Positions 32,380 to 43,689 of a DNA stretch of 64,000 bases are shown one piece after another (position 1 is the first letter of the stretch; each line of letters begins with the position of its first letter). The notes under the pieces are model-generated. The model had not been told where the DNA came from and did no database searches. It saw only the letters and a list, made by a program, of their open reading frames with translations. The translations under genes and the position numbers were made by a program. This stretch comes from Ostrinia nubilalis (lineage: Eukaryota > Arthropoda > Insecta > Lepidoptera > Crambidae). The stretch lies in contig NC_087106.1 of NCBI RefSeq assembly GCF_963855985.1, positions 4,881,001 through 4,945,000 on the forward strand. The letters run 5' to 3'.

Positions 32380-32991
32380 GTTACGGTTAAAGATAGGTGT
32401 GAACATAAACTTAAGATTAGCCGGCTAAACTTAAGTTTATCTTCGAGAAGCAGCTAAAGTTCGATAACATGTTAGTTTACGTCGTGATATTCCATCTTTA
32501 GCCGGCTAATGTGCACATTAGCCAAAACGAAACGGCTAAAAATGTATTCTATGGGCGCGCCAGGCCGGCGGAGGGCTTGAGGGGGCGGTGGGGAGACAAC
32601 GCGCATTTTGTAATTTTAAATACCTACAGAAGATCCTTTAATGACCAAATGGTTCCTTATTATTTTATTTTAATGATTAGGTAGATATTATTTTAAATAA
32701 TTAATATTTTGTTATTGTAATAATTGTAATTTTGAATACCTACATAGGTACATAAAAGTATGTGTAATGAAAGTTATAATGTTTTAATAAAGTTTTCGTG
32801 TCAAAATAGTAACCATTCTTACGTTGTTTCCTTTTCCATTTCCTTCTACATTTTTAGCCAAGGGCCTGCGGTTACACTTAAGTTTAGCCGGCTAAAGATA
32901 GAAGAAACTAACATTAACACCTCGTCGAAAATAAACTTAAGTTTAGCCGGCTAATCTTAAGTTTATGTTCACACCTATCTTTAGCCGTAAC
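32380..32991. mobile_element. 612-bp inverted-repeat transposon with TTAGCCGGCTAA palindromes
   Basis: The ends gttacggttaaagataggtg and cacctatctttagccgtaac begin TIRs of about 65 bases. The palindrome ttagccggctaa occurs four times (near 32408, 32501, 32884, 32944), twice within the TIRs. TATA-like flanks are shared with the element ending at 32374, so the two insertions abut. Non-autonomous. Confidence 0.82.
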
Positions 32992-33109
32992 ATATACATT
33001 AATGAGATTTAGATTTTTCTATTTAGTTTTCAATTTTACATTAACTTTTCTATTTGTTTGCTTAGTCATTCAAAATTAATTTAAATTAGTTCTTGCACAT
33101 CGTCAAATG

Positions 33110-33190
33110 CTCATAAGGAGGAGCTTTTACATTGAGGCTTCAAAACAAACATTTGGCAAGTGCTGAGAAGAGACTCAGTGACCATTCGTA
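33110..33190 (-). mobile_element. 3' UTR scrap of the LINE family at 47390
   Basis: acaaacatttggcaagtgct and gagaagagactcagtgacca match the 3' UTR of the LINE copies at 47390-49140. No coding part. Confidence 0.55.
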
Positions 33191-33514
33191 ATAAGAGCTC
33201 TATTGCGCCAGGACAATTTAACAACCAATATAAGTTATTTACAAAAACCATTTAATAACGTTTATACCGTTGGCTGTTATAGTTACAGTTGGCTATTATA
33301 CAAGCTTTAAAATACAAGTAAAGATATTTTTAATGTAATAAAATACGTATTCCCATGGTCCTCTGTCCATTGAACTCGTAATCTTGCTCTACATTCTCTC
33401 TTCTTTAATATCTAATCATATAAGCGCTCTGAAAAGGGCCTAAGTACTGAATAAAAAAAGCTTTGACCAAGCTTTCACCCTAAATATACAGATTTATGCA
33501 ATAACACAGACCTA

Positions 33515-33665
33515 CGCAGGAACCGAACCCGCTAACAGATGTGCGTGAGGGGCGAACGAAACACAATATCGATCTTACGCAGCGCGTACGCACAGTCATA
33601 CTCGTATTGATTTAGCGCTGACGAGGGTGCGAATTAGTTCTGGACTTCCACACCGCAGACTGTAG
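33515..33665. repeat. Dispersed repeat copy B
   Basis: gctaacagatgtgcgtgagg, caatatcgatcttacgcagc, cgtattgatttagcg and cgcagactgtagaaaatatt match copy A (29040) and copy C (34000). Uninterrupted. Confidence 0.7.
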
Positions 33666-33818
33666 AAAATATTTACTTAATACCTATGTATTGACCATAT
33701 TTAAAAAAAACACCCTTGGACTTCAAAGAACATTTAAAAAAAAGAATTGGTAAAATTGGCCCAGGCTTTGTTGAGTTATGCGCTTACCAACACATTTTGC
33801 AATTCATTTTATAGAAGA

Positions 33819-33950
33819 CTAGCTTTCCGCCCGGGGCGTGGAATTTTGTCTGTCACAGAAAAACTTCATGCCACATTTCATTAAAATCGCTTCAGTGGTT
33901 TAGGCGTGAAAGCAAGACAGACAGACAGACAGATTTAAATCTTATATTTT
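33819..33950 (-). mobile_element. Internally deleted Helitron-like element
   Basis: The plus strand has a|ctagctttccgcccgggg with half of the hairpin missing, then gaattttgtctgtcacagaa as in the full copies, a large deletion, and a short (GACA)n tract. The 5' end is poorly kept. Confidence 0.65.
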
Positions 33951-33999
33951 ATACTTTCACCTATAAATAATTTGAATTTACCCACAGTACATTTTACCC

Positions 34000-34125
34000 G
34001 CTAACAGATGTGCGTGAGGGGTGAACGAAAGACAATATCGATCTTACGCAGCGCGTGCGCACACACTCGTATTGATTTAGCCTGACGAGGGTGGGATTTA
34101 TTTCTGGAAGCCACGAGGGTGGCGC
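34000..34125. repeat. Dispersed repeat copy C
   Basis: gctaacagatgtgcgtgagg, caatatcgatcttacgcagc and cgtattgatttagc are shared with copies A and B. Copies B and C lie 350 bases apart in the same orientation, with the Helitron-like piece between them. Confidence 0.7.
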
Positions 34126-34564
34126 GTGAGGGTTGGTTGCAGTTTGCACATATGGTGTTCCCTTACGCACAATAGTATTCTAGTTTTGGTATTATTAAAT
34201 ACTTATTTATGTAGTTACAGTAGTTTATGGGATGACACGGTATATTTTAAATACCTGAAACACACAGCAGACTTTAAAATGACGTCGAAAAAGACTCACT
34301 TTCGTTGCTTGCAAGTTTAACCTATTATTAACTGAAGCAGTATCTAAATTTAAAATAACTGTTCCAAGTATCACGACTTTTTTGTCTCTTTCCAAACCTT
34401 TATTACATAAAATGGCGCCTTAAAAATGAGTTACGAAGTAGTTACTCAAAGTTACTCTAAGTCTAGATAATACTATTCAAGAGAACCTAATTCCAGTATA
34501 AAAATATAACTTTGCACTACAATAAACATAGGTTAAAAAGTAAGTTACTTTATAAAATACTATT

Positions 34565-34888
34565 TTTTTATCCACAACGATGAAGCTCTTGCCTTGTATC
34601 TCACCTGATGATAAGTGACGATCAGGCCGAAGGTGGAAGCGAGCTTCACCCGGAATCCTCAACAACGGAGGAACTGCCTATCTTACCTCTAACTGCCGGA
34701 ACACATCAATGCTGTTAACATTGTTGTTATGGCGACAGACTTAGGTAAGATGGTGGTAGCTAGCCAGGCGGACTTAAAACAAGCCCTACCACCAACCAAA
34801 CCGAACAGAAAAATCTGCCCCCACTGGGAATCGAACCCGGAACCTCTGCGTCTGAAGCAGGTGGTCTTACCACTAGCCCACAGAGGCG
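34565..34888 (-). mobile_element. tRNA-derived SINE, minus strand
   Basis: Reverse complement reads cctctgtgggctagtggtaa (box A region) and ccgggttcgattcccagtgg (box B at about 34827-34837), then a body with tggttggtggtagggcttgt, cttacctaagtctgtcgcca and a distal aaggcaagagcttcatcg. The family recurs at 35540-35765. Confidence 0.8.
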
Positions 34889-35168
34889 GTTAAAAATCTA
34901 CCAAAGTACTTAAATACGAGTACGTACTACTATAGTAATCACGACATAAAAATATTATACTGCACTAAAATACAATTCTAGTGCAGAGTTATCATAACTT
35001 AATGATGTCACGAAGTCATTGTGCGCACGCGTCGCCTTCCAGACGATTTTATCTATTTAATTGTAATTAGTGCACTCATTGTCCTCTCTAGATAAACTAT
35101 TGTATGTTTTATGTAATTGCGATATTTATATCTTATCCTAGTTGTGGTTTGTTTGAATTATGAACCTA

Positions 35169-35349
35169 CTAGCTTTCCGCCCGCGGCTTCGCCCGCGTGG
35201 AATTTTGTCTGTCACAGAAAAACTTTATCGCGCGCGTCCCTGTTTCAAAAACCGGGATAAAAACTATCCTATGTTCTTTCCCGGGACTCAAACTATCTCT
35301 ATGCCAAATTTCATCAAAATCGGTTGCGAGGTTTAAGCGGGAAAGCGTA

Positions 35350-35390
<41 letters not shown>

Positions 35391-35421
35391 GTTACTTTCG
35401 CATTTATAATATTAGTTGGGA
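35169..35421 (-). mobile_element. Non-autonomous Helitron, complete, minus strand
   Basis: Same sequence as the copy at 30121, differing mainly in (GACA)n length. It is flanked by A (35168) and T (35422) without target duplication. Confidence 0.9.
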
Positions 35422-35539
35422 TTATGGGGTAATTAGTTTAATTAATAAGTGACGTAACTAATATTGGACATTTTAGTGATCTCATTATTTCACCAGTTGC
35501 TATGCCATATTACTCCTCAATACATACATTCTCTCTTAG

Positions 35540-35765
35540 ACCCAGTGGTCCCGGGTTTGATTCTCAGTGGTGTCAACATTTTCCGCTCGGTTTGGTTGGT
35601 AGAGCTTGTTAATGTCAAAATGGCTACTACCATCTTACCTAATTCTGTCGCTATAACAGCAATGTTAACACTACTGTTGTGTTTCGGCAGACGGAAGTTC
35701 TTCTCTGGTCGAGTATTCTGGGTGAAGCTTGTTCCCACCTTCAGCGTAATCATCAGTTTCAAGAG
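35540..35765 (+). mobile_element. tRNA-derived SINE, 5'-truncated, plus strand
   Basis: It begins within the tRNA-like head (gtcccgggtttgattctcag, box B) and has the same body as the SINE at 34565: ttggttggtagagcttgtta, atcttacctaattctgtcgc and atgttaaca. Box A is missing. Confidence 0.7.
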
Positions 35766-35822
35766 CCAATAGTTTCCCCGTTAGGCAAAAGGACTTATCA
35801 GTATAATAGGTATCTATTTGCT

Positions 35823-35945
35823 AAGGCTGAGTTGCACCACCTAACTTTGACCGTAACTATAACGATTACTGGTGTTTTTTGTATGCAGTTTGAAAGATTT
35901 TTGACGTTTGTCAAAGATAAAGTAAGATGGTGCAACCCAGCCTAA
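35823..35945. mobile_element. GGCTGAGTTGCACC MITE
   Basis: The ends are aaggctgagttgcaccacct and agatggtgcaacccagccta. The interior has taactttgaccgtaactata and gtttgaaagatttttgacgt. TAA-type flanks. This copy shows the family's full structure. Confidence 0.88.
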
Positions 35946-36866
35946 GAGAGTCCTTATTCATTTTATGTTTCATCTACTACATCTAACAATAGACAGAGCA
36001 AATAGATATTATATTGAAAATTCTAGAATTCTAAACATCCAGGCAGTCTATATTGTTTATTCTGCGACCTCGTTCCGACGATAACTTACGAGGTGATGAA
36101 ATATAGTTTAAACAAAGGACATATCATTCAATAGCCTCTTGAAATGTATGTCAGCAGTTTGTCGCATACTTGAGTTTATCAGGTTTATTTTAAAAGAGTG
36201 TTAATAAAGTACTGTACAAAGTAGATAAATGCTTGTAGATGTCGCCTGAGAGTGCGGGATTGCAAAAATATGCCTATGAGACATTCGAACGTTAGCTGTG
36301 AAGTAGAACGCTATGAATAAAGCCTTTTTAAGTATCAGTGGTTATGTAATGGTCGCCGCTCCGTGGTGGGTGGGCGAACTCTTAAACAGCCGAAATGTAA
36401 TCCTTGGGCTATTTACCTCTAAAATACGCAGGCTAAATGTTATGTATGTGTACCTATAACTAGCTAAAGTTACAACGGATTTATATTCGCATATTTGTCC
36501 CTTATTGAGACATAATTCAGGGCCAATTTGAAGTGTACAGCAAAACATCCTGTCCGAGCTATAGTTACAAGGCATAATGTGTTCCGACGATTCGAAATGA
36601 GATATAGATTGACCGCGCATGAGCGTAATGGCGTAAGGAGACGATGCAACTCGATCGTCAACGCAAATTGCCTATCACGACGCGTGCGCATCTTACAGGA
36701 TAAGCTGGGTACTCACTGGTGAGATCTTTAAAATGTGATATTTTTATTATTATTCCTTTATTCATTTTTCTTTCTTATTTTTATTTTTTTCTTTTTACAA
36801 TGTAATTATCAAAAAATAAAAATACATTATAAAAACAAAAATCTTAAAAATTATTATTATTATTAA
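35946..36866. other. No gene seen
   Basis: Opposed short open frames at 36342-36722 overlap on both strands and have no recognisable domain. No repeat was recognised. Confidence 0.35.
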
Positions 36867-37012
36867 CTAGCTGACCCGGCGAACTTCGTGTCGCTTGTGT
36901 TAATCAGAAATAATGTAGGATTCTAATGGAGAAAGGATTATTCAAATCGAGCCAGCTGGTATTTTCGGAGCCTCAATACAATCAAATCTTTCCTCTTTAT
37001 AATATTAAGTGT
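36867..37012 (-). mobile_element. Short Helitron-like element
   Basis: The plus strand begins a|ctagctgacccggcgaactt and ends tcctctttataatattaagt. Compact, no coding. Confidence 0.6.
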
Positions 37013-38019
37013 ATAAGATTTTAAACTTTCGCGTTCCATTTCAATTAAAATAGTAAGACCCGTGTCTTACTATTTTAATTAATATTAAGTGAAGTTTGTC
37101 TACACTGTTTTCTCTCTGGTTTATCTGGAAGTGACGCTTCCTAGCGATAAGACCTCCTAAATTGGCATTTTGTGATGTATAATTTGTATAGAGGTTACTA
37201 TCTTTAATATTTTAGTATGTTCCTTATGTCAGCAATCGGAGTAGGTACTATGGCATTTTTAAGAACGGAATGTGAGATTGTTTGTATTAACGTGATAACT
37301 GAGGCCCGTGGAAGGGTCTTGGTACTTGTCCCTTTGTTCTTAATGCCAAGTTGCCGATTGATAGCAACAACGGAGTCCTTGTTAGACCGGATGGAATGAT
37401 GGGACAGGGTTCGAAGAACGTTTGGTGTCACGTATTCAGACTCATGCAAAGTATCTTTTCTTTTCGGTTTACATCAAAGCGAATTTGGTTTCAACTATTG
37501 AGATCTAAAAAGATGACGTCAAAAATCATACAATTTTAACAAAAACTTTAAATTAGTCGTTCACTGCGTGCATAAATCAGCTGACTACATTGCTTACTAC
37601 GGCATAACCAAATAAAATTCGCGCGCTACGCCGTAGCTGTTTATTACGAAGATAATTTGGCTCGTAGCAGTCCACCGCTAACTATTACTAAAAACTTCTG
37701 ACATTATTCAAATTTTATGGTGATAAGATAATGTATCAGTTATTTATGTTGGTGAATAAGTATAGTACACAATGAATCTATCATTGTTTTGCTGTTTTTC
37801 TCTTATTCTGATTATTTTTCACATCTCACACGAAACAAACAATTACGTCATCATCCCACAAGGCCTTAATGTACGTAACATTATTATTTTATCATATTAT
37901 CGTAAAATTCAAGAGATTTGTACATAGTGTCATTTATTTTGGGGTACAGATTTACTTAATTATTTTTATTGGTAAACAACAGATTACATTATGCATTAAG
38001 ATAAAGACTTTCATTATCT
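37013..38019. other. No gene seen
   Basis: AT-rich. A 21-base inverted repeat (aattaaaatagtaagac... and ...gtcttactattttaatt) lies at about 37043-37080. The overlapping frames on both strands near 37204-37449 are not supported. Confidence 0.35.
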
Positions 38020-38563
38020 TCATCATCATCATCATCATCATTTCAGCCATAAGACGTCCACTGCTGAACATAGGCCTCCCTCAATGCTTTCCATGTTGAT
38101 CGATTGGTAGCGGCCTGTCATTATCATTATTTTAAGGATATCTTTTATGGCAAACTTTACTAACACCAAGAAATTCTAAAGAAATTCAGTATTGTGTGCT
38201 CACCTTTACTATCGACACAGAACTCTTTGTGTGTCGGTATGCGCACGCGCAGCGTAGTTGCGGCGGCGGTATCCGGGGACTTTGTCTATACCGCCATAGT
38301 TAGCATTATGGTTAGCATTAATTCGGTGTGATGCGTGAACCATATGGCTTTGGTTAGTTGTGTTTTGTACTTCTCTACAGAGGTTTTTATGATTTTAGCA
38401 ATTCTGCGAGCTATGTCGGTCACTTTGGCTCTCCTGCGGATCTCCTCATTTCTGATTTGATCACGCAGGGAAACTCCGAGCATAGCCCGCTCCAACGCCC
38501 TTTGGGTGACCTGGAGCCTTCTTATGAGGCCCATAGTAAGCGACCACGTTTCAGATCCTTATA
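38020..38563 (-). mobile_element. RTE-type LINE, 3' fragment with reverse-transcriptase C terminus
   Basis: On the minus strand, 38563 to 38390 reads GSETWSLTMGLIRR, TQRALERAMLGVSLRDQIRN, EEIRRRAKVTDIARRIAK: the conserved region after the RT core in RTE-clade LINEs. About 38117-38290 is unrelated or degraded. 38115-38020 is the C-terminal peptide and (ATG)n tail. The element is dead: 5' truncated and internally disrupted, with a shifted frame before GSETWS. Confidence 0.85.
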
Positions 38564-39530
38564 CCCGCTTATACCATATACCCGGTTTTTCCACGTTTTT
38601 CAGTTTGACCACGTGAATTCTTTACAGAAAAACCGACTTACTTGATTGGTCAATTAACCTAATATCGCTATAAAGTCGCCAATCGGGTCATCAAATTCCG
38701 TTCAGCTTTTGCCTGAAAGATTAAGAAACATCCATACATAACCCAATAGGTAATGTTTAGTTTATAATGTACAAATATCAAACTGCGAGCTCTGGTATAT
38801 TTAGTAAAAAAGTTGTCAGCCACTGCGCTAAAAAGATAAATCTTGTATTTTAGATTTAATATTTAGAATACCAACAAACATTTTATGATCTTGGTTATAA
38901 TTTAATTAAATTTTATGAGCTCTGTATTAATTGCCGTTAATTATAAAACGTTTATCAAATTAGCTACAGGTTTTCCCGTTAACATAAGTAACGCTAAAAT
39001 GTTTTCATTAGGTTTTTGTGGAATTAATTTGTTCCAGTAAAACAAGACCGCTTTGTTTGCTTCCAGAAGCGAGTTCAATTACTATTTAAAGTTTGAAGAT
39101 TTTAAGTTCGACAATATGTTAGTTGGGGCATCCCCAACATCATCTTGAGCGCTCCGAAAGATTTGACTGTACTGACTAACGAACAAATAACTAAATGTAA
39201 AAATTGATTTATTTTAATTGTTTGAATTTAATTTATTTAAAAATATGAATTGAAATTAAATGAAATATTTTATTATTATAATTAATTAATTGTAAGTTAT
39301 GACTGCGTGTTGAAATAAATGACTTATTATTATTATTGACACACACTTGTACACTTTTGTGCCTCAGCTTTTCGCCGGTTTCGAGGGAATGCACGGGCTT
39401 AAGCCAAGTGCAATCCTGATAAAATTGTATCATTAGTTTGTGGTTGTAGAGTCGGTGTCTATTATTATTATTTGTACGCTTTGGAGCTCACGGGTCAATA
39501 TTATTAATATACTTTCAGGCAATTTTCCTG

Positions 39531-39683
39531 AGGGCTGATTTTTCAATCGTCGCCTCAGATCGTCGCATAACTTTTAACTGAAGAATAAAATTGACATTTT
39601 GACATATTTTCCATACTGAAACTGTCAATGTGCCAAACTTATTCTTCAGTTAATAGTTATCCGACGATTGAAAAATCAGCCCT
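39531..39683. mobile_element. MITE with AGGGCTGATTTTTCAATCGTCG ends
   Basis: agggctgatttttcaatcgt and the complement acgattgaaaaatcagccct bracket a 153-bp unit. Internal gttaaaagttatgcgacgat-type arms and ttcttcagttaa with aactgaagaata extend the TIR. No coding. First of three adjacent MITEs. Confidence 0.85.
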
Positions 39684-39732
39684 TCCTTAGGCAACTCGTT
39701 AACTCCATCTTTCGTTGATTCTGCTACTATAA

Positions 39733-39845
39733 AAGGCTGAGTTGCACCACCTAAATTTGACCGTAACTTTAATGATAACCGGTGGTTTTTGTATGGAGTT
39801 TTGACGTTTGTCAAAGTTAAAGTAAGATGGTGCAACCCAGCCTAA
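39733..39845. mobile_element. GGCTGAGTTGCACC MITE, small internal deletion
   Basis: Ends aaggctgagttgcaccacct and agatggtgcaacccagccta as at 35823. It lacks the gacagat portion. Second of three adjacent MITEs. Confidence 0.88.
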
Positions 39846-40040
39846 GGCCCAGTTTTTTGATTCATAGTTAAAATGACTAAATATTAATAAAATGTCAAGT
39901 AATAGTTAGAAAATGTACTAAAAGTCAAGCTAACCATTGTTCGAAAAACATTTTTTTGTGATATTTAACCACTTGTCATTTGACATCTGTCAAATTTAAC
40001 TATTGGTCATTTTAACTATGAATAAAAAAACTGGGCCTTA
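39846..40040. mobile_element. MITE with GGCCCAGTTTTTTGATTCATAG ends
   Basis: ggcccagttttttgattcat and the complement atgaataaaaaaactgggcc, with agttaaaatgacta and ggtcattttaact inward. It starts directly at the end of the previous MITE, sharing the TAA, so one inserted at the edge of the other. Confidence 0.85.
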
Positions 40041-40215
40041 GTCTAGCACTTAGGTGAGTCAGTGCCTTAGGGTGTTTTTGTGACAATCAAACATCAGCGA
40101 GACTTCAGATCTCTTTCAGATTTGTATACTCTTCTGTCACGTCAATGTCAATGTCACTCTTCCCGTGCAGCTCCCATACAGGCACTGACTCAGTTAAGAT
40201 ACCTATAGTTTTTTT

Positions 40216-40340
40216 TATGCATAACAAGGCAGATATTTGACCACAATCGCACCTGATGTTAAGTGGGATGCAGTCTAGGATGATGGTACATATCTGCCCT
40301 GTAAGTGTTTATTCACTCTCGCCTTGAAATAGTGCTCGAT
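40216..40340 (-). mobile_element. 3' fragment of a CR1/jockey-like LINE
   Basis: The reverse complement matches the LINE 3' part at 61484-61660: gggcagatatgtaccatcat, actgcatcccacttaaca, and gattgtggtcaaatatctgc. Only the tail and last codons remain. Confidence 0.6.
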
Positions 40341-40559
40341 TATGAATCCATTGTTCTGGAGATGCGCGCATCGAGTGTACTCGAATGCAATTTCCGCTAT
40401 GTGATTGCGCGAGCAGTGCAGTATTACGTCATTATATCTAAGTGCTACATAGTTTCATAAATCGATTTTTGATGAGGTTTTTAATACGTACTCGATATTT
40501 TCAATTTTCATGAAAATTCTGAATTTGTTCTAACTATCATTACTAAACTAAAAAAAACT

Positions 40560-40725
40560 GCAAATAACTTAACGCCAGGTGCGATTGCGATCAAATACCT
40601 GCCTTGTCTAGCATAAAAAAGTAGGCCTTTAAAAAGCAGCCTGTCTGCTTCAGGACAATAAATGGGCCAGTGCTGAAAAGAAGCAGCACAAGAAACTCAG
40701 TCACTACTATTCACTTAGCAACTCT
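40560..40725. mobile_element. Two LINE 3' scraps side by side
   Basis: aacgccaggtgcgattgcga (40570) is the tail of the 61484-type LINE. ttcaggacaataaatgggcc and agtgctgaaaagaagcagca (40650-40690) match the 3' UTR of the LINE at 48500-49015. Confidence 0.55.
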
Positions 40726-41209
40726 AGTACTTAACACCTAGTACTTATTATTTAATCCCAAAACTAGGCAAAGGTATTGCAACAAGTACAGATAACGTAG
40801 TGTTTTAACATATTATTAATACTCATACGTATATATTATGTGTCTAGTAAGTTAACCATGGCTTTAAAGAAGTCTCTACCTGATATTGAGCTCTCACATG
40901 GCCCTAGTAAACACTCTGAAAGGATATTACAAAATTTCTTACGTAATTATTTACTGCGGAAGACTTTATTCATTCACTTCATAAAAATAAATCACTTTAA
41001 GTATTGTTTTTGTAGACTTCAGAAAAACAGCCCTATTCCAGTAGTATAAAAATAGGCCAGTGGTTTCCCATAGATCTCGGTCTACTACCCCTTGCAATAA
41101 GAGCCGGAAACCATGAGTGCACACGCATCCTCGTGGGAATGAGATGATGACACAGTGTAATTTTAAGCAGTAGGTAACCCCTTTATACAGAAATATTAGG
41201 TGAATTTAT

Positions 41210-41512
41210 AGACTTTCTTCTTGCATTTTCAAATGTAACACACTTGACATCTCATGTGATCATTTTTTGGTTTTGTAACAATAAAATTTGGTCTAATTGA
41301 TACCAGAGGTGAGCCCAAAGTGAGGTCTTTTTTCAAGTCACTTTTATGGTATAAGTTAATCATTTATTAAGAAATTAAATGTGTTTTTCTTTAAGGATAT
41401 TTATTGGGCTTTTAAATAACACCAATATTGTTGAGGCACCATGATTGTGTCAGAAGAAAATCTTTAAAGTTCGCGTCGCAGAAGGTGCGGTTTATTTGAT
41501 GTTGAGTGTATA
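41210..41512. mobile_element. Partial copy of the 525-bp ACACTCGACATC transposon
   Basis: ccagaggtgagcccaaagtg, ggatatttattgggctttta and tttatttgatgttgagtgta match the right 60% of the element at 6156-6680. The left part is missing. Confidence 0.75.
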
Positions 41513-41683
41513 AGACTCATAACAGGATTTATGTTAACAACGTCAGGTCAGGAGAGATGTAAGCCAAGAACTTTTTTTCCTTTGCGGGTAAAAAGTCTTA
41601 AGTTTCGATTCAATTAACTTACTTATAGTTTTACCTTTAGAGCGTAAAGATGAGCCATACCAGCCAAGCCATGGCTAATAAAC

Positions 41684-41833
41684 TAACGCCCGTATTCACA
41701 AACATTACTTTGAGGTCTCACTGTGCGCGTGGACGCACAGTGTGTCACACGAACCAATCACAGAGCTCTATTCAACGCTGTGCGTTCGATTTGCTACTTC
41801 ACTTGCAAGCATCGTTTGTGAATACGAGTGTAA
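41684..41833. mobile_element. MITE of the CGTATTCACAAA family (copy 3)
   Basis: taacgcccgtattcacaaac and gcatcgtttgtgaatacgag bracket the same 150-bp interior as at 20376 (gaggtctcactgtgcgcgtg, aatcacagagctctattcaa). Confidence 0.88.
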
Positions 41834-42424
41834 TAATGCTTTGTCACTTCTTACCAAATTATGAATCCATTATGTTAAACTTTATAACTCAAGTTAATTC
41901 AGTAATAAGTAATGGGGTTTATATTCCCGGACGGTATATCATGCTAAATGCTTTATGAACTTGTTTTGCAACAAAAATGTGTCTGGTGTGTTGTCAATTG
42001 TACTTCAGGATGGGCCCTCTGAGCCTTTTTACTCTGTGTCCAATTGGTTCATTTTAATACTGATTGGATCTGACAGTCAGAGTTCCTATGCATTTTTTAA
42101 CCGCCGTATCTATTAGAGAGTTAGGTGTTTTTCGTAGGGCAGATATTATATTTCAACGCCTTGCAACCTGCAATTTTAGCTAGCGACAATATACGAGTAA
42201 AAGTATTTTTTTATAGTAAGGGTAACTTTAAAAATTTCTTGAATTTCAAAAACCTATCCCATAAAATCGTCATTGTATGTTTAGTAACTACTGAATTTGT
42301 CAAGTAATTCTTATGATTCAATACGCAATGAAAGAGTGGGTAGCTCCTTTCATACAACCACAAGGAATTTAAAACATGACGTCTACCTAAACATGACACC
42401 TCTGAAAAAAACTCTTTCAACACA

Positions 42425-42660
42425 ATTCGTTCGTTCGTTTCAGCCAAACTGTTTCAGTCCACTGCTGAACTAAAGCCTCCCCTAAGGATTTCCACAACGA
42501 CCAGTTCTACGCTGCCTGCATCCAGGTAACTTCCCGCGACCTTCACCAGATCGTCGGTCCACCTAGTGGGAGGCCTGCCCACTCTACGTCCTCCGGCGTG
42601 GTCGCCGCTTAAGAACTTTTCTGTCCCAAGCCCAACGGCTCTCTCTACGAGCTATAAATA
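42425..42660 (-). mobile_element. RTE/SINE-like 3' fragment, second subfamily
   Basis: ttcagccaaactgtttcagt, cactgctgaactaaagcctc, agatcgtcggtccacctagt and ctacgtcctccggcg form a longer relative of the RTE 3' end. The same subfamily is present at 61855-61955. No intact frame. Confidence 0.6.
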
Positions 42661-43102
42661 TCTGCTCAACACAGTATCACATCTTTATCCTAAGAGAATA
42701 TAATTTAACAGTCAAAACAGTTTCATCATTTTCCAAAGGAACCCTAAACCCTGAACAATGGCCGCCGTAATGGACTATTGTCTATGCAATTGGCCACATA
42801 AACTCAATCTGAATGAATTACAACATTAGGCGCATTGTTTTCTTTATATTGTTTATTCAAGTACCTCTGCTTATACTTTAAATTATTATTATAAACTGGA
42901 TCCGTGACTTGAATAAAAAAGTGTGAAGTCGTTAATGAGTATAACACCACAATAACACCTTGATAAGGACTTTTAACAGACTCGATTCAATCTCAATTTA
43001 TTAACTGTCAAAAAGCCGCAATCTATAATTGAAATTTAATCAAGTTTTAGCTTTAATAAGCCTTAAATTCGATTGATAGGTAGAGAGTTGTACCTTTGTC
43101 AT

Positions 43103-43215
43103 CGTCATCATAATTTCAGCCATAGGACGTCCAATGCTGAACGTAAGTAGGCCTTTCCCAATGATTTCCATATTGACCGGTTGGAAGCGGCCTGTATCCA
43201 CGACGGTTGAATGCT
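43103..43215 (-). mobile_element. 3' end of an RTE-type LINE
   Basis: tcatcgtcatcataatttca, gccataggacgtccaatgct and ttccatattgaccggttgga on the plus strand. Same family as 5460 and 22570, 5' truncated and slightly rearranged. Confidence 0.7.
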
Positions 43216-43689
43216 TGTCTACTTCAAAAGAAAGGCTTGTTTCAAGTTTTGAGACTCGAAACTTTGGACACGATTGGTTAAATTTAAATATTTTCAAGAG
43301 TCGTTTACAAAAAAAAACTTTATAAAAACATAACCCCCCTTCTGACGCAGTCGGGTAAATACTACGGTTTCGCATCTAAAGCTGCCAGTGTAATATCAGT
43401 ATTCGCAATGTCATTACCCCGTCCGTTCTCGCTGTCATCAGCCCGTCACAGCTCGCGTTGCGCCCGCGCACCGCCGAGCGCACTTCCGAGAATCCACCAC
43501 AATGTAAAAGCAACCTTATTTCAATGGAATAAGGTGCTTATTGCCTTGCATCCTGAAATATGTGGATTTGCTACATTTTGAATTTGCACGAGTTATGAAG
43601 TTTGAAGAACTGGAGGAAACAGAACTCCTAGTTGTAAGATAAGGTTTAGATTTGTAACAAATCACATGGCGGGTTCGAGGATTTGAGTT

